The translations under genes and the position numbers were made by a program. DNA of 64,000 bases from Lentisphaerae bacterium RIFOXYA12_64_32 (GTDB taxonomy: Bacteria > Verrucomicrobiota > Lentisphaeria > Oligosphaerales > YB12-FULL-65-16). The DNA lies in the NCBI GenBank assembly GCA_001803235.1, contig MHBL01000013.1:1-64000 (forward strand), read 5' to 3'. Shown here one piece after another: positions 21,987 to 31,349 of this stretch (positions are counted from its first letter, which is position 1; every line of letters begins with the position of its first letter). The notes beneath the pieces are model-generated. The model was not told the origin of the DNA, did not search any database, and saw only the letters and a program-made list of their open reading frames with translations.

Positions 21987-22140
21987 GCGGCGGCGGGCAT
22001 ACGAGTGTCGAGGAGGCAGAAGAGTCCGAGCGGTCAGACGGGGCCGACAGGTCCGAACCGCCACGGCCCGAAAAACGAACACTGAACATCACATAGCACG
22101 TCTGATGTCCCTCAATTGGGGTTACATTTCCTGCAATATC

Positions 22141-24537
22141 ATGAGTGAACCAAAGACAAGAACACCGGACTCCGCCACGGCCGATGCCGCGGCGGACGGA
22201 GGCCCAGGTCGGCAGACGCTGGTCCGACGCATTCTCGGGATCCTGGGGCAGGGCAGCGCCTTCCCTGAACGACTCCGCGTCGTGCTGGACTGCTTCCAGG
22301 ACGCGGCCGGGTGCGAGGCGGTGGGGCTGCGATTGCGGACCGGCCCCGACTTTCCGTACCTGGCGGCCATCGGGTTCTCGGAAGAACACGTCCGTCTGGA
22401 GAGCCGGCTGCGCAAGGGGGCCGAGTCCCACACCGCAGAGTCGGGCGGTTCCGGCGCCCCACCCCTGGAGTGCATCTGCGGCCGGGTGCTGAGTGAAAAG
22501 CTGGCCGCCGACAGTCCGTTTTGTTCGCCGGGCGGATCGCTGGTGGTCAACTCGGCGGCGGATTTCCATGCCGTGGCTGCGGAGTCCGCGTCGTCGGTGC
22601 GCGGACGGTGTTGCATCGAGGGCTACCAGTCGATGGCGTTGTTGCCGCTGAAGAACGGCACGAAGATCCTGGGGCTGCTGCAGGTGAACGACCGGCGCCC
22701 CAACGTGTTCAGCCCGGCCGTCGTCGCCATGATCGAAGAAGGCGCGGCAGCCTTGGCTGTGGCCATCGACGGCTGGCTGACGCAGCAGAAACTCCAGCAC
22801 CAGTTGGAGTATGCCGAACTGCTGGGCGAGATCATCCACGACATGGGATCGTCGCGCGACCTGAGCAACACTCTGGAGATCTCCCTGGCGCACGTCGAGG
22901 AGCGGTTGCCGGCCGATTTCGTCGCCGTGTGGCTGGCGAATGAGGTTGGGGCCGGGCCGGGTCTGCTCAAGCACGGTCCCCAAACCGAGGCGGCGGTTGG
23001 CGCCGCGGGGGCGGAGAACGTCCCCGACCTGGCGCCGTTGCTGGCCGTGCAGACCGAAGCCTTGTATGTGGCCGACGCCGTACAGGCGGCGGATGCCGCG
23101 TTGCCCCGCATGCTGACGACCCTGCATCTGGGCTCCGCCGTCGTGCTGCCGCTCAACGTTGAGGACCGGACGGCAGGGGTGCTGCTGGTGGGACGAACCG
23201 GGGTGGACGACTTCGCGACCGAGGAGATCAACTTCCTCCAGGAACTGGCCGGGCACTTGAGCCTGGCCGCGCACCATATGCGACTGTATCAGAAGCTGCA
23301 CAACGCCTACGAAGGGTTGCGGCAGAGCCAGGAAGTGGTCATGCAGCAGGAGCGGTTGCGCGCCCTGGGTCAAATGGCCTCGGGCGTGGCGCACGACTTC
23401 AACAACACGCTGGCGCCCATCCTGGGGTTCAGCGACCTGCTGCTGATGCGGCCGGAAATGCTCGCGGACCGAGCGCGCTCGAAGCAGTACATCGAGATGA
23501 TCAACACGGCGGCGCGTGACGCCGGCAAGGTGGTCAGCCGGTTGCGCGAGTTCTACCGGGCGCGGGATCTGAACGATGCGGTGGCGCCGATCCTGATCAA
23601 CCGTGTTGTCGAGCAGGTGATTTCGCTGACGCAACCGAAGTGGAAAGACCAGGTCCAGGTCAGCGGCAACCTGATCGAGGTCGAGCGCGAACTGCAGGAA
23701 GCGCCGGTGCTGTACGGTAACGAAGCGGAGTTGCGCGAGGCCTTGATCAACCTGGTCTTCAACGCGGTGGACGCCATGCCCGACGGCGGCCGTATCACCC
23801 TGCGCACCCGCACCGCCCGACACGCGCCGACGGCGGCCGAGGAGGAGGACGCGGTTACAGCCGGGTCGCCGCTGGCGCCCGGGATCTACGTGGTCATCGA
23901 CGTCGAGGACAATGGCGCCGGCATGCCCCCCGAAGTGCGGCACCGCTGCATGGAGCCCTTCTTTTCGACCAAAGGTAGCGCCGGCACCGGCATGGGATTG
24001 GCCACGGTCTACGGCACGGTGCGACGGCACAATGGCGCGGTTCGCATCGACAGCGAGGTCGGCAGAGGCACCACCATCAGCGTCTGGCTGCCCGTCGAGG
24101 GAACTCGCGAGGTGAAGAAGAACCGGCGGCACGACCCGGCCGCGGACACCGCGGTGCTGTCAGGGGTGCGCGTACTGGTCGTCGAGGACGACCCGCGCGT
24201 GCGCGAAGTCCTGTTGGCCTTCCTGACCGGCGAGGGACACATCGTCGACGTCGCGACCAACGGCAAGGAAGGCTTGATGAAGTTCCGGCGGGGCGGGTTT
24301 GGTTTAGTGATCACCGACCGGTCCATGTCCGGCGGCGGCGGCGACCAGCTTGCCGCGGCCGTGAAACAAGCGTCCCCGTCCATGCCGGTTATCATGCTGA
24401 CTGGATTCAGCGAGTTCATGAAGGCGGACAGTGAGAAACCTGAGGGTGTCGATGTTCTGGTGGGCAAGCCGATATCCATGGCGGAGTTGCGGCAGGCGGT
24501 CGCAGAAGCCATGGGCTCAGAACGGCTGACAGAGTGA
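22141..24537 (+). CDS. soluble GAF-domain hybrid histidine kinase
   Basis: 798 residues from ATG 22141; ATG 22105 is an in-frame alternative and neither has a strong ribosome site. There are no membrane segments. Two GAF-like regions lie at about 35-215 and 235-380, with paired GYQSMALLPL and LHLGSAVVLPL strands. Then come HisKA (ALGQMASGVAHDFNN, H418), a histidine kinase ATPase domain (INLVFNAVDAMPDGG, DNGAGM, GTGMGLATVYG) and a C-terminal receiver (LVVEDDPRVR, LVITDRSMSGG with D726). It senses a cytoplasmic cue and probably phosphorylates its own receiver. It lies 150 bases after cheB on the same strand. The kinase core is closely similar to that of the next gene. Confidence 0.9.
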   Translation: MSEPKTRTPDSATADAAADGGPGRQTLVRRILGILGQGSAFPERLRVVLDCFQDAAGCEAVGLRLRTGPDFPYLAAIGFSEEHVRLESRLRKGAESHTAESGGSGAPPLECICGRVLSEKLAADSPFCSPGGSLVVNSAADFHAVAAESASSVRGRCCIEGYQSMALLPLKNGTKILGLLQVNDRRPNVFSPAVVAMIEEGAAALAVAIDGWLTQQKLQHQLEYAELLGEIIHDMGSSRDLSNTLEISLAHVEERLPADFVAVWLANEVGAGPGLLKHGPQTEAAVGAAGAENVPDLAPLLAVQTEALYVADAVQAADAALPRMLTTLHLGSAVVLPLNVEDRTAGVLLVGRTGVDDFATEEINFLQELAGHLSLAAHHMRLYQKLHNAYEGLRQSQEVVMQQERLRALGQMASGVAHDFNNTLAPILGFSDLLLMRPEMLADRARSKQYIEMINTAARDAGKVVSRLREFYRARDLNDAVAPILINRVVEQVISLTQPKWKDQVQVSGNLIEVERELQEAPVLYGNEAELREALINLVFNAVDAMPDGGRITLRTRTARHAPTAAEEEDAVTAGSPLAPGIYVVIDVEDNGAGMPPEVRHRCMEPFFSTKGSAGTGMGLATVYGTVRRHNGAVRIDSEVGRGTTISVWLPVEGTREVKKNRRHDPAADTAVLSGVRVLVVEDDPRVREVLLAFLTGEGHIVDVATNGKEGLMKFRRGGFGLVITDRSMSGGGGDQLAAAVKQASPSMPVIMLTGFSEFMKADSEKPEGVDVLVGKPISMAELRQAVAEAMGSERLTE

Positions 24538-24608
24538 AGCGTGGAGTGGGTGGTTGGGTGAGTGGGGCGGCGGAAACTTCGGACGAGTCGGACGGGTCTG
24601 ATGTAGCG

Positions 24609-24644
24609 GATCAGCGCCCCCGGGCGGATGCGCCCGATCATGTG
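24609..24644 (+). repeat. GC hairpin repeat (family A) copy 5
   Basis: GATCAGCGCCCCCGGGCGGA, then TGCGCCCGATCATG. The lead differs from the other copies (GATCAGCGC for GCGTCAGCGC) and the hairpin is shorter. Confidence 0.6.
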
Positions 24645-24680
24645 TGGGCGTTACTCAATGTTTGTCCGGGTCATTCTCGC

Positions 24681-24742
24681 AACGTGGCGGGAGCGGCTCG
24701 CGCTCCGGCCACTCTGCCGCAGCCCGCGAGTAACATGGGAGC
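24681..24742 (+). repeat. dispersed element, CGCGAGTAACATGGGAG copy 4
   Basis: It begins AACGTGGCGGGAGCGGCTCG and ends CTGCCGCAGCC plus the exact core. It matches 9127-9210 except for an internal deletion of about 20 bases. Confidence 0.8.
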
Positions 24743-24920
24743 GAGGCGGGCGGCCGCTGACGCCGGTTTTGTTTGGAATTGGAATGCAGAGTCGGCCTTG
24801 CATGCCGATTTCCGGCGATAGGATGTTACAGCAGGACGATTTTGGCTGGACATTTTGAGATTAGGTTCAGAACCCGGCGGTCCCGAGGTCGGGGCCGCAC
24901 CGCGAAGAGGACGAGGCAGC

Positions 24921-26933
24921 ATGAGCGACACGAAGCACTCGCGCAAAGCCGGCGGCAAAGCCGGCGCCCACGCAACAACTCCATCGCACGGTGACGCTGA
25001 GTTCCGGGTGGAACACAGCCAGGAGATTCTCGATTCGCTGCCGCAGATCGTCTTCGAGTGCGACATGAACGGCAATATCGTCTACGCCAATCACGCCGCA
25101 TTTGCCATGACGGGCTACGAGCCGGAGGACGTCCGAACCGGGCTTCCCATGCTGCAGATGATCAGCCCGGACGACCGCGAGCGCGCCAAGGCTAACATCG
25201 AACTCGGCTTGGCGGGCACCCCCGCGGTGGGGAACAAGTACCTGTTTGTGTGCAAAGACGGCCGCACGTTCCCGTGCATGGTGTTCTCGCGGCCGACACT
25301 CCGGAACGGCAAGGTGGCCGGGTTGTGCGGGTTCGTGGTGGATATCACGGAACGGCGCGAGGCGGAGCGGCGGCTGCGGGAGAGCGAGGAGAAGTACCGC
25401 GTTCTGGTCGAGCACCTGCATGAGGGCATCTGGGTGTTGGACGCGGAGGGGCGCACGACGTTTGTCAGTCATTGCATGGCAGAGATGCTGGGCTCCTCTG
25501 TTGAGGAGATGCGGGGCAAGCGCCTGACCGAGTTCGTGGATGAGGCCGGGGTGGAGGAGTGCCGCCGTGGTCTGGAACGGCGCCGTGAGGGCGTGAACGA
25601 GTCGCAGCATATCGAGTTTGTGCGGAAGGACGGCAGTCGTCTGTACGTCCGGCTCGGCGTGGCGCCTTTGTATGACGCGCAGCGACGGTACGCCGGCAGC
25701 GTCATGGCCATCACCGACCTGACGGAACAGCGAGGGATGGAGACGAAACTGCGGGACGCCAACCGCCGCCTCGAGGCGACTCTGAGTGAACTGCGTCATG
25801 CCCAGGAGCAGATTGTACGCGAGGAGCGGTTGCATGCGCTGGGTCAGATGGCCGGCGGTATTGCGCACGAGTTCAACAATGCGCTCACGCCAATCGTCGG
25901 ATTCACCGAACTGCTCCTCGAAAAGCCGGAGCTGTCGAACCGCCGCGAGAAGCTGGCGCTGTATCTCGAGATGATTCACGCCGCGGCCCGCGACGCCGCG
26001 AAGGTCGTCCGCGGCCTCTCCGATTTTTGCCGGCAGAAGGAGTTTGCCGATGTGTTCGGGACGGTGGATCTGAACGAACTTGCCGAAGAAGTATCGCTGC
26101 TCACGCAACCGAAATGGAAAACGGAAGCGGCGGCGGCGGGCCGCTGCATTGAACTGGTCCTGGAACGGGGTGCCGTTCCGGTGGTCCACGGCGACAAGGC
26201 CGGGCTGCGCGAGGCCCTCATCAACCTGATATTCAACGCCGTGGAGGCCATGCCCAAGGGTGGCAGGATCACGGTCGAGACCCGCGGCGAAGGCGAGGAG
26301 GTCGTGCTGTCCGTCCGCGATGACGGCGAGGGCATGAGTGCGGACGTGCGGCAGCGCTGCCTGGAGCCGTTTTTCACCACCCGGGGCGCGCAGGCGACCG
26401 GGCTGGGCTTACCGGCGGCCCTGGGGATTGTGCGTCGGCACGGCGGAACGCTCGACGTCCAGAGCGAGGTCGGGGCTGGGACCACGGTCGCCGTCCGACT
26501 GCCGGCGGCGGTCGCCGCCAGGGACGTGGTCCGGGACGTGCTGCTGGAGATGCCCCGGGCCGTGCCCGCCGCCGCGCGGGTGCTGGTCGTGGACGACGAG
26601 CCGCTCAATCTGCGGTTTATTGAGGCGACCCTGCGTGCCCACGGGTACGACGTCGACACGGCCGACAGCGGCGAGGAGGCGGTCCGAAAAATTGGCGGCA
26701 CGCGCTATGCGCTGGTCATCACGGACTGGGCCATGAAGGGCTTGCACGGCGGCGACGTTGCCGCGCACACCCGGCAATTTGCGCCTGGCACGCCGCTGAT
26801 CCTGCTGACCGGTTTTGACGAGACGCCGCGGGCCGGTTGGCCGCCGGAGGGTGTCTCGCTGGTTCTGCACAAGCCGGCCAGCATTGGCACGCTCACGGAG
26901 GCGGTGTCGCGTCTGACGGGCCCCCATCCGTAG
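24921..26933 (+). CDS. soluble PAS-domain hybrid histidine kinase
   Basis: 670 residues. ATG 24921 follows GAGGACGAGG closely. Two PAS domains lie at about 28-140 (LDSLPQIVFECDMNGNIVY) and 150-270 (YRVLVEHLHEGIWVLD), each ending with a PAC-like DITERR or DLTEQR. HisKA has GQMAGGIAHEFNN with H316, then the ATPase domain (INLIFNAVEAMPKGG, DDGEGM, GLGLPAALG) and a receiver (LVVDDEPLNLR, LVITDWAMKG with D602). There is no membrane segment, so it is cytoplasmic. It is a paralogue of the GAF kinase upstream with a different sensory half. Its last 41 bases overlap the end of the convergent kinase gene that follows. Confidence 0.92.
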   Translation: MSDTKHSRKAGGKAGAHATTPSHGDAEFRVEHSQEILDSLPQIVFECDMNGNIVYANHAAFAMTGYEPEDVRTGLPMLQMISPDDRERAKANIELGLAGTPAVGNKYLFVCKDGRTFPCMVFSRPTLRNGKVAGLCGFVVDITERREAERRLRESEEKYRVLVEHLHEGIWVLDAEGRTTFVSHCMAEMLGSSVEEMRGKRLTEFVDEAGVEECRRGLERRREGVNESQHIEFVRKDGSRLYVRLGVAPLYDAQRRYAGSVMAITDLTEQRGMETKLRDANRRLEATLSELRHAQEQIVREERLHALGQMAGGIAHEFNNALTPIVGFTELLLEKPELSNRREKLALYLEMIHAAARDAAKVVRGLSDFCRQKEFADVFGTVDLNELAEEVSLLTQPKWKTEAAAAGRCIELVLERGAVPVVHGDKAGLREALINLIFNAVEAMPKGGRITVETRGEGEEVVLSVRDDGEGMSADVRQRCLEPFFTTRGAQATGLGLPAALGIVRRHGGTLDVQSEVGAGTTVAVRLPAAVAARDVVRDVLLEMPRAVPAAARVLVVDDEPLNLRFIEATLRAHGYDVDTADSGEEAVRKIGGTRYALVITDWAMKGLHGGDVAAHTRQFAPGTPLILLTGFDETPRAGWPPEGVSLVLHKPASIGTLTEAVSRLTGPHP

Positions 26934-29900
26934 GCGCCACGGCCGCGTCGTCATCGAGCAGGCTGCGGATCTTGGCGAGGAGCCGGGGCGGGTTGAACGG
27001 TTTTTCGATGAACGCGCAGCGCTCCGACAGTCCCGCCAGAGCCAGGCCGCCGAAGCTGTAGCCGGAGCAGAACAGGACTTTCGCATCCGGGCTCTGGCGC
27101 ATGATTGCTTCATAGACCGCAGTGCCGCCTTTGCGGGGCATGACCACATCCAGCACGAACAGAGCGATCTCCGTGCCATGTCTCTCGATCAGGTTGATGG
27201 CTTCCTCGCCGTCACGGGCGGTGACGACACGATAGCCCACGCCGGTCAGGACCTCGGTCACCAGGGTGCGTACCAGGTCGTCATCCTCGGCCAGCATGAT
27301 GGTTTCCCCGCCGCCGGCGGCGGGGGGCTCGGGAGTCTGCGGTGCCGCGGCCGCGGTGCTCACCTCGCCGGCGGTCGTGGCTGGGAGGTGGATCACGAAG
27401 GTGGTGCCACGATTGGGCTCGCTGGTGACACACACGAAGCCGCCGTGCTGACGCACAATGCCATACACGGTGGCCAACCCCAAGCCGCTGCCCTTCCCCT
27501 GTTCCTTGGTGGTGAAGAACGGTTCAAAGATCCGTTCCATGACGTCCGGCGACATGCCTTGGCCGGTGTCGGTGAAGGAGAGGCGCACGAAATCCCCGGC
27601 AGCCGCGCCCGGGTGTGTCTCGGCGAACTCCGGGTCGAGGTGCACAGCTTCCATCTCGATGCGGATCGTGCCGCCGCCGGGCATGGCATCACGCGCGTTT
27701 ACCGTCAGGTTCATCAGCACCTGTTCGATGTGGGTGCGGTCCGCCCGTACGAAAGGCAGCGTTCCGTGCGTGTGGATCAGGATCTCGATGTGTTCACCGA
27801 TCATGCGGCGCAGCATCAGCGTGGCGTCGGCCACCACCCGGTCCAGGGCGAGGTTCTCGTACGCCAGCGGCTCGCGGCGGCTGAAGGTGAGCAACTGCCG
27901 CACCAAGCTGCCGCCGCGCGCTGCCGCCTCGGCGATGGACCACAGCCGGTCGTAGTCCGGCTTACCCGGCGGCAGCGAGGCCAACATTATGGACGTGTAG
28001 CCGGAGATGACCTGCAGGATGTTGTTGAAGTCATGCGCCACGCCGCCGGCCAGTTGGCCGACCGCTTCCATCTTCTGCGCCTGGCGATACTGGGCCTCCA
28101 GGCGGCGGTGTTCGGTCACGTCCCGGCCGAAGGATGCGGTTCCGACGATGTGTCCCGCCGGGTCGCGCAGCACCGTGTGATCCCAGGCCAGGAGCCGAGG
28201 TTCACCGTCGCGGGTGACGAGCGGGCACTCCCCCGACGCTGCTGCCTCGCCCGTTTCGGCCAGCCGCGCGTAGAACGCACGCATCGCCTCCCGGTCCGGC
28301 GCCGGCACCAGCGTGTCGAGGAGGCTCCGCCCCACCAGTTCACCCCGGGCCCAGCCGGTGAGTTTCAGGAGGTGCGCGTTGCAGTACGCGACTCGGCCAT
28401 CGAGGTCGAGCATGACGGCGGCCAGGCTGATGGTCTCGAGAACTTCCTTGAAGCGCCGCTCCGACTCGCGCAGTTCCTGCTCGGCGCGTCGCCATTCGGT
28501 GATGTCCTGGACCTGGCTGATCATGAACAGGGGGGGGCCGCCGCGGTCGCGGACGAGGCTTCGGCAGACCAGGCCAAGCACCTGACGGCCGTCCCGGCGC
28601 AGGAAGCGTTTCTCGAAGGTGACCGATGACACAGTGCCGGCGAACAGGGGTCGGGTCTGTTCGATGTCTTTGGCGACGTCGTCTGGCAGTGAGAGGTCGG
28701 CGAGCGTCAGTTGCTGGAGTTCCTCGGCGCTGCGGCCGAGCATCTCACACATGGCGCGATTGGCGTCCCGGAGACGGCCGTCCGGGGAGATGACGCCCAT
28801 GGGGATGCCGCCTTCGGAGAAAATCTTGCGGAACCGGTCCTCGCTGGCCTGCAACGCCTCTTCGGTGCGTTTGCGCTCCGTGATGTCCACCAGGGAGACG
28901 AAGGCCTGCGCCACGTCGTCACCCTGGCCCGGGGCCATCTGCCAGCGGAAGTAGACAGTACGCGGGTCTCCCTTCAGGGTGCGCACCTGAATCTCGGCCT
29001 GGCCCCCGGTCTCTCCCCGTGCCAGCAGGGCGACCCGCCGGCAGAACGTGTCGTAGGTGTCCTCGATGAAGATACGCGGTAACGGTCCGAGCAGCTCGCT
29101 GGGCACGTCGGCCCCGAACATCTCCATGGCGGCGCGGTTCGCGTCGGTAATCGTGACGCGTGCCGTGGCATCCCGAAGCGCGTCGGGGTGTGCCGCGAAA
29201 TACCCCTCGATGTCGATCACGCCCTGGTCCCGCAGGGTGTCGAGAATCGTGCGCAGCCCGCGGAGGTCTTCGACGAGGACGGGCACGGGGCAGTATTCGA
29301 AGAGAGTTGCGAACCGCTGCCGGCTCAGGCGCAGTTCCTCCTCCGCCTGCTTGCGCGGCGTGATGTCGCGGCACACGCCCAGCACGGCCTGGACCTTCCC
29401 GCTCGGGTCCGGCAGCGGCATCAGGTGCGTATCGAGCCAGACGGTACGGTTGCCCGACTGCAGCGCCGAGGTCTGGAACAGCGACTTGCCCGTTGTGATG
29501 ACTTCGCGCAGCTTGCACTCCTGCGGGCCGGACCTGCCGGCGGCGAGGAAGTCCGGCCGGGGCTTGCCGACGAGCTGTTCCCTGGGCACGCCGAGCATCC
29601 GGGCGGCACTCTCGTTGGTGAATTCCACGGTGTCGTCGCCGCGGATGACGAAGATCGGGTCGTTGGACGCTTCGATAAGCGTGCGGTACCGCGCTTCGCT
29701 GGCGCGCAGCGAATCCTCGATGCGACAGTGACTCGCGATGGTCGCCTCGAGCTTCTCCTGAAGCCGGTTCAGGCCGTACCCGAGCCGGGCGACCTCGTCG
29801 TCGCCCGATTCCGGACAGCGCAGCGTGAAGTCGCCACGGGTCTGCACCGTCTCGACGAACCGCTTCAGTTCGGCCATCCGGTCAAGGACCAATCGGTCAA

Positions 29901-30786
29901 GGAACCGCATGGCCAGGAATCCGGCGACGATCCCCAATGCCAGGAGGGAAAGGCCGAGACTGGCCACGTACCCGGTCGTGGACGCCAGGAAGTGCCGGTC
30001 CCAGGCCGCGCGGATCGCCAGGGTCGGCGCCCCGGCGCCGTCCCGGATCAGGCTGTACCCGGCCACGGTGCGGTCGTCGACAAAGTCGACCAGCACGGGG
30101 CGGTCCGAATCAGCGCTGAGCAGTTGGCTGGCGATGGGGGCGGGGATGTCGGCCGCGGACAGGGAGAGGAGGGCAAACCGGACCTGGGCCAGTTCAGCGA
30201 GCGCCGTCTGTTCGGTGGTCCCAAACCACCGACCGATGACCAGCGTGCCGGGGACGGGTTTGCCGTGCGACACGGTCTGCACCGGGCCCGCCGCCAGCAG
30301 CGCCAACCCGTCCGGCAGACGCCAGAACGCCGCGGTTGCGGCCGCCTGCCCCGGTCGCCGCTGCCAGTGCGAGTCCGATCTCAGAGTACCAAGCAGTCCG
30401 GGTGGCGCGGCCCCGGACCGTTCGTGCTGCGGGTCGTAGCTCCTCGCCGACACGATCTTCCCGGTCGCGTCCGCCACGGCCATGAACGCGAGACGGTGTC
30501 CGGCCATGGCGGAGTCCAGGGACGGCCCGCCGGCCAGGAAGCGCGGGGGCGACGCAACGATGCTGCGCACATCGCGGTCCTCGGCGTAGACGCGAGCCAG
30601 GCGCTGCAACTCGGTCGCTTCGCGGTCGAGCAGCAGGAAGAGCCGCCCCATGTCGGTCCTCACCTGGGTCCGGGTGAGCCGGTCCGAGTACCGGCCCCAG
30701 AGCGCGTCGGTGATCAGGAACGCGACGGAGCCGCAGGCGGCCACGGCCACGGCCACGGCCAGCAGCATTTTGCGGCGCAGTGTCAT
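26893..30786 (-). CDS. membrane-bound multi-PAS hybrid histidine kinase with CHASE4-like sensor
   Basis: 1297 residues. A transmembrane helix at 8-28 and a second at about 271-293 bracket an extracytoplasmic region that looks like a CHASE4 domain (DREATELQRLARVYA, GHRLAFMAVADATGKIV). A HAMP-like linker follows, then four PAS domains beginning near 366, 487, 651 and 776. Next come HisKA (GQLAGGVAHDFNN, H918), the ATPase domain (NLTVNARDAMPGGG, DTGQGM, GSGLGLATVYG) and a receiver (LAEDDDLVR, LFVLDVVMPRKGG with D1213). There is no obvious ribosome site before ATG 30786. It is convergent with the PAS kinase and overlaps it by 41 bases. Confidence 0.9.
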   Translation of the reverse strand: MTLRRKMLLAVAVAVAACGSVAFLITDALWGRYSDRLTRTQVRTDMGRLFLLLDREATELQRLARVYAEDRDVRSIVASPPRFLAGGPSLDSAMAGHRLAFMAVADATGKIVSARSYDPQHERSGAAPPGLLGTLRSDSHWQRRPGQAAATAAFWRLPDGLALLAAGPVQTVSHGKPVPGTLVIGRWFGTTEQTALAELAQVRFALLSLSAADIPAPIASQLLSADSDRPVLVDFVDDRTVAGYSLIRDGAGAPTLAIRAAWDRHFLASTTGYVASLGLSLLALGIVAGFLAMRFLDRLVLDRMAELKRFVETVQTRGDFTLRCPESGDDEVARLGYGLNRLQEKLEATIASHCRIEDSLRASEARYRTLIEASNDPIFVIRGDDTVEFTNESAARMLGVPREQLVGKPRPDFLAAGRSGPQECKLREVITTGKSLFQTSALQSGNRTVWLDTHLMPLPDPSGKVQAVLGVCRDITPRKQAEEELRLSRQRFATLFEYCPVPVLVEDLRGLRTILDTLRDQGVIDIEGYFAAHPDALRDATARVTITDANRAAMEMFGADVPSELLGPLPRIFIEDTYDTFCRRVALLARGETGGQAEIQVRTLKGDPRTVYFRWQMAPGQGDDVAQAFVSLVDITERKRTEEALQASEDRFRKIFSEGGIPMGVISPDGRLRDANRAMCEMLGRSAEELQQLTLADLSLPDDVAKDIEQTRPLFAGTVSSVTFEKRFLRRDGRQVLGLVCRSLVRDRGGPPLFMISQVQDITEWRRAEQELRESERRFKEVLETISLAAVMLDLDGRVAYCNAHLLKLTGWARGELVGRSLLDTLVPAPDREAMRAFYARLAETGEAAASGECPLVTRDGEPRLLAWDHTVLRDPAGHIVGTASFGRDVTEHRRLEAQYRQAQKMEAVGQLAGGVAHDFNNILQVISGYTSIMLASLPPGKPDYDRLWSIAEAAARGGSLVRQLLTFSRREPLAYENLALDRVVADATLMLRRMIGEHIEILIHTHGTLPFVRADRTHIEQVLMNLTVNARDAMPGGGTIRIEMEAVHLDPEFAETHPGAAAGDFVRLSFTDTGQGMSPDVMERIFEPFFTTKEQGKGSGLGLATVYGIVRQHGGFVCVTSEPNRGTTFVIHLPATTAGEVSTAAAAPQTPEPPAAGGGETIMLAEDDDLVRTLVTEVLTGVGYRVVTARDGEEAINLIERHGTEIALFVLDVVMPRKGGTAVYEAIMRQSPDAKVLFCSGYSFGGLALAGLSERCAFIEKPFNPPRLLAKIRSLLDDDAAVAPTDGGPSDATPPP

Positions 30787-31349
30787 AGGCTACCGATAGG
30801 CCCCCGACGATCCCAAGAAAATGCGACCTGTGCAATAAGCCTGGCAGGCCACGAGCGGAAGTAGGGCATGGCTCCAGCCTTGCCGAATGCGTTTCCTTCC
30901 GGTGCGCCGTGTGGTTCGCGCCGTGCCAAGCAAGACTGCAAGGCTGGAGCCTTGCTCTACAACCGCGCCCAACCGAAGGCACTGTAACGTCAGCCCTGCA
31001 GGGCGATCTCCGGCACCTCGGTTCGGCCTGCGCACTCCCGCGCGCCACGCGCGAGGACCGCAGCGGCGTCCCAGTGGCCGGGCGCCCCAGAGCGAGCCAA
31101 GCTTGCCCGCGAATGTAGCCGTCGCGCGCGGGCGACGCAAGTCCGGCGGGGAGTTGTCGTGCCCGCGGTATGCGGCCGATTCCTGGACCGGCCGCCCCGT
31201 GGCACGAAATGTGCGTAATCCCGGCTGTGCCGGTGTCGCCGGTGACTGCGGATGGAATCCAATCCCCAGGCGGCGGGTCATGTTTCGGGGAAGGCGCGGC
31301 CTGACGTTACACGCCCCGTGTCCGGCCGAGAACGGAAAGAAAGGTCGAC
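30787..31349. other. divergent intergenic region with an inverted repeat
   Basis: About 560 bases lie between the leftward multi-PAS kinase and the rightward 1298-residue gene, so promoters for both should be here. GGCTCCAGCCTTGC (30870-30883) and GCAAGGCTGGAGCC (30938-30951) are perfect 14-base inverted arms separated by 54 bases. No gene is recognised. Confidence 0.5.
30870..30951. repeat. 14-base inverted repeat pair
   Basis: Perfect arms GGCTCCAGCCTTGC and GCAAGGCTGGAGCC are separated by 54 bases, in the promoter region shared by two divergent genes. They could be a looping operator pair, a cruciform, or short mobile-element ends. Confidence 0.55.

Larger units (their letters stand above)
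24538..24920. other. gap between tandem kinase genes, carrying two dispersed repeats
   Basis: It contains a family A hairpin (24609-24644), a CGCGAGTAACATGGGAG unit (24681-24742) and, before them, short GTGGGTGGTTGGGTGAGTGG and GGACGAGTCGGACGGGTC words. No gene is seen. Because it separates two co-oriented kinase genes, the second kinase may have its own promoter. Confidence 0.6.
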
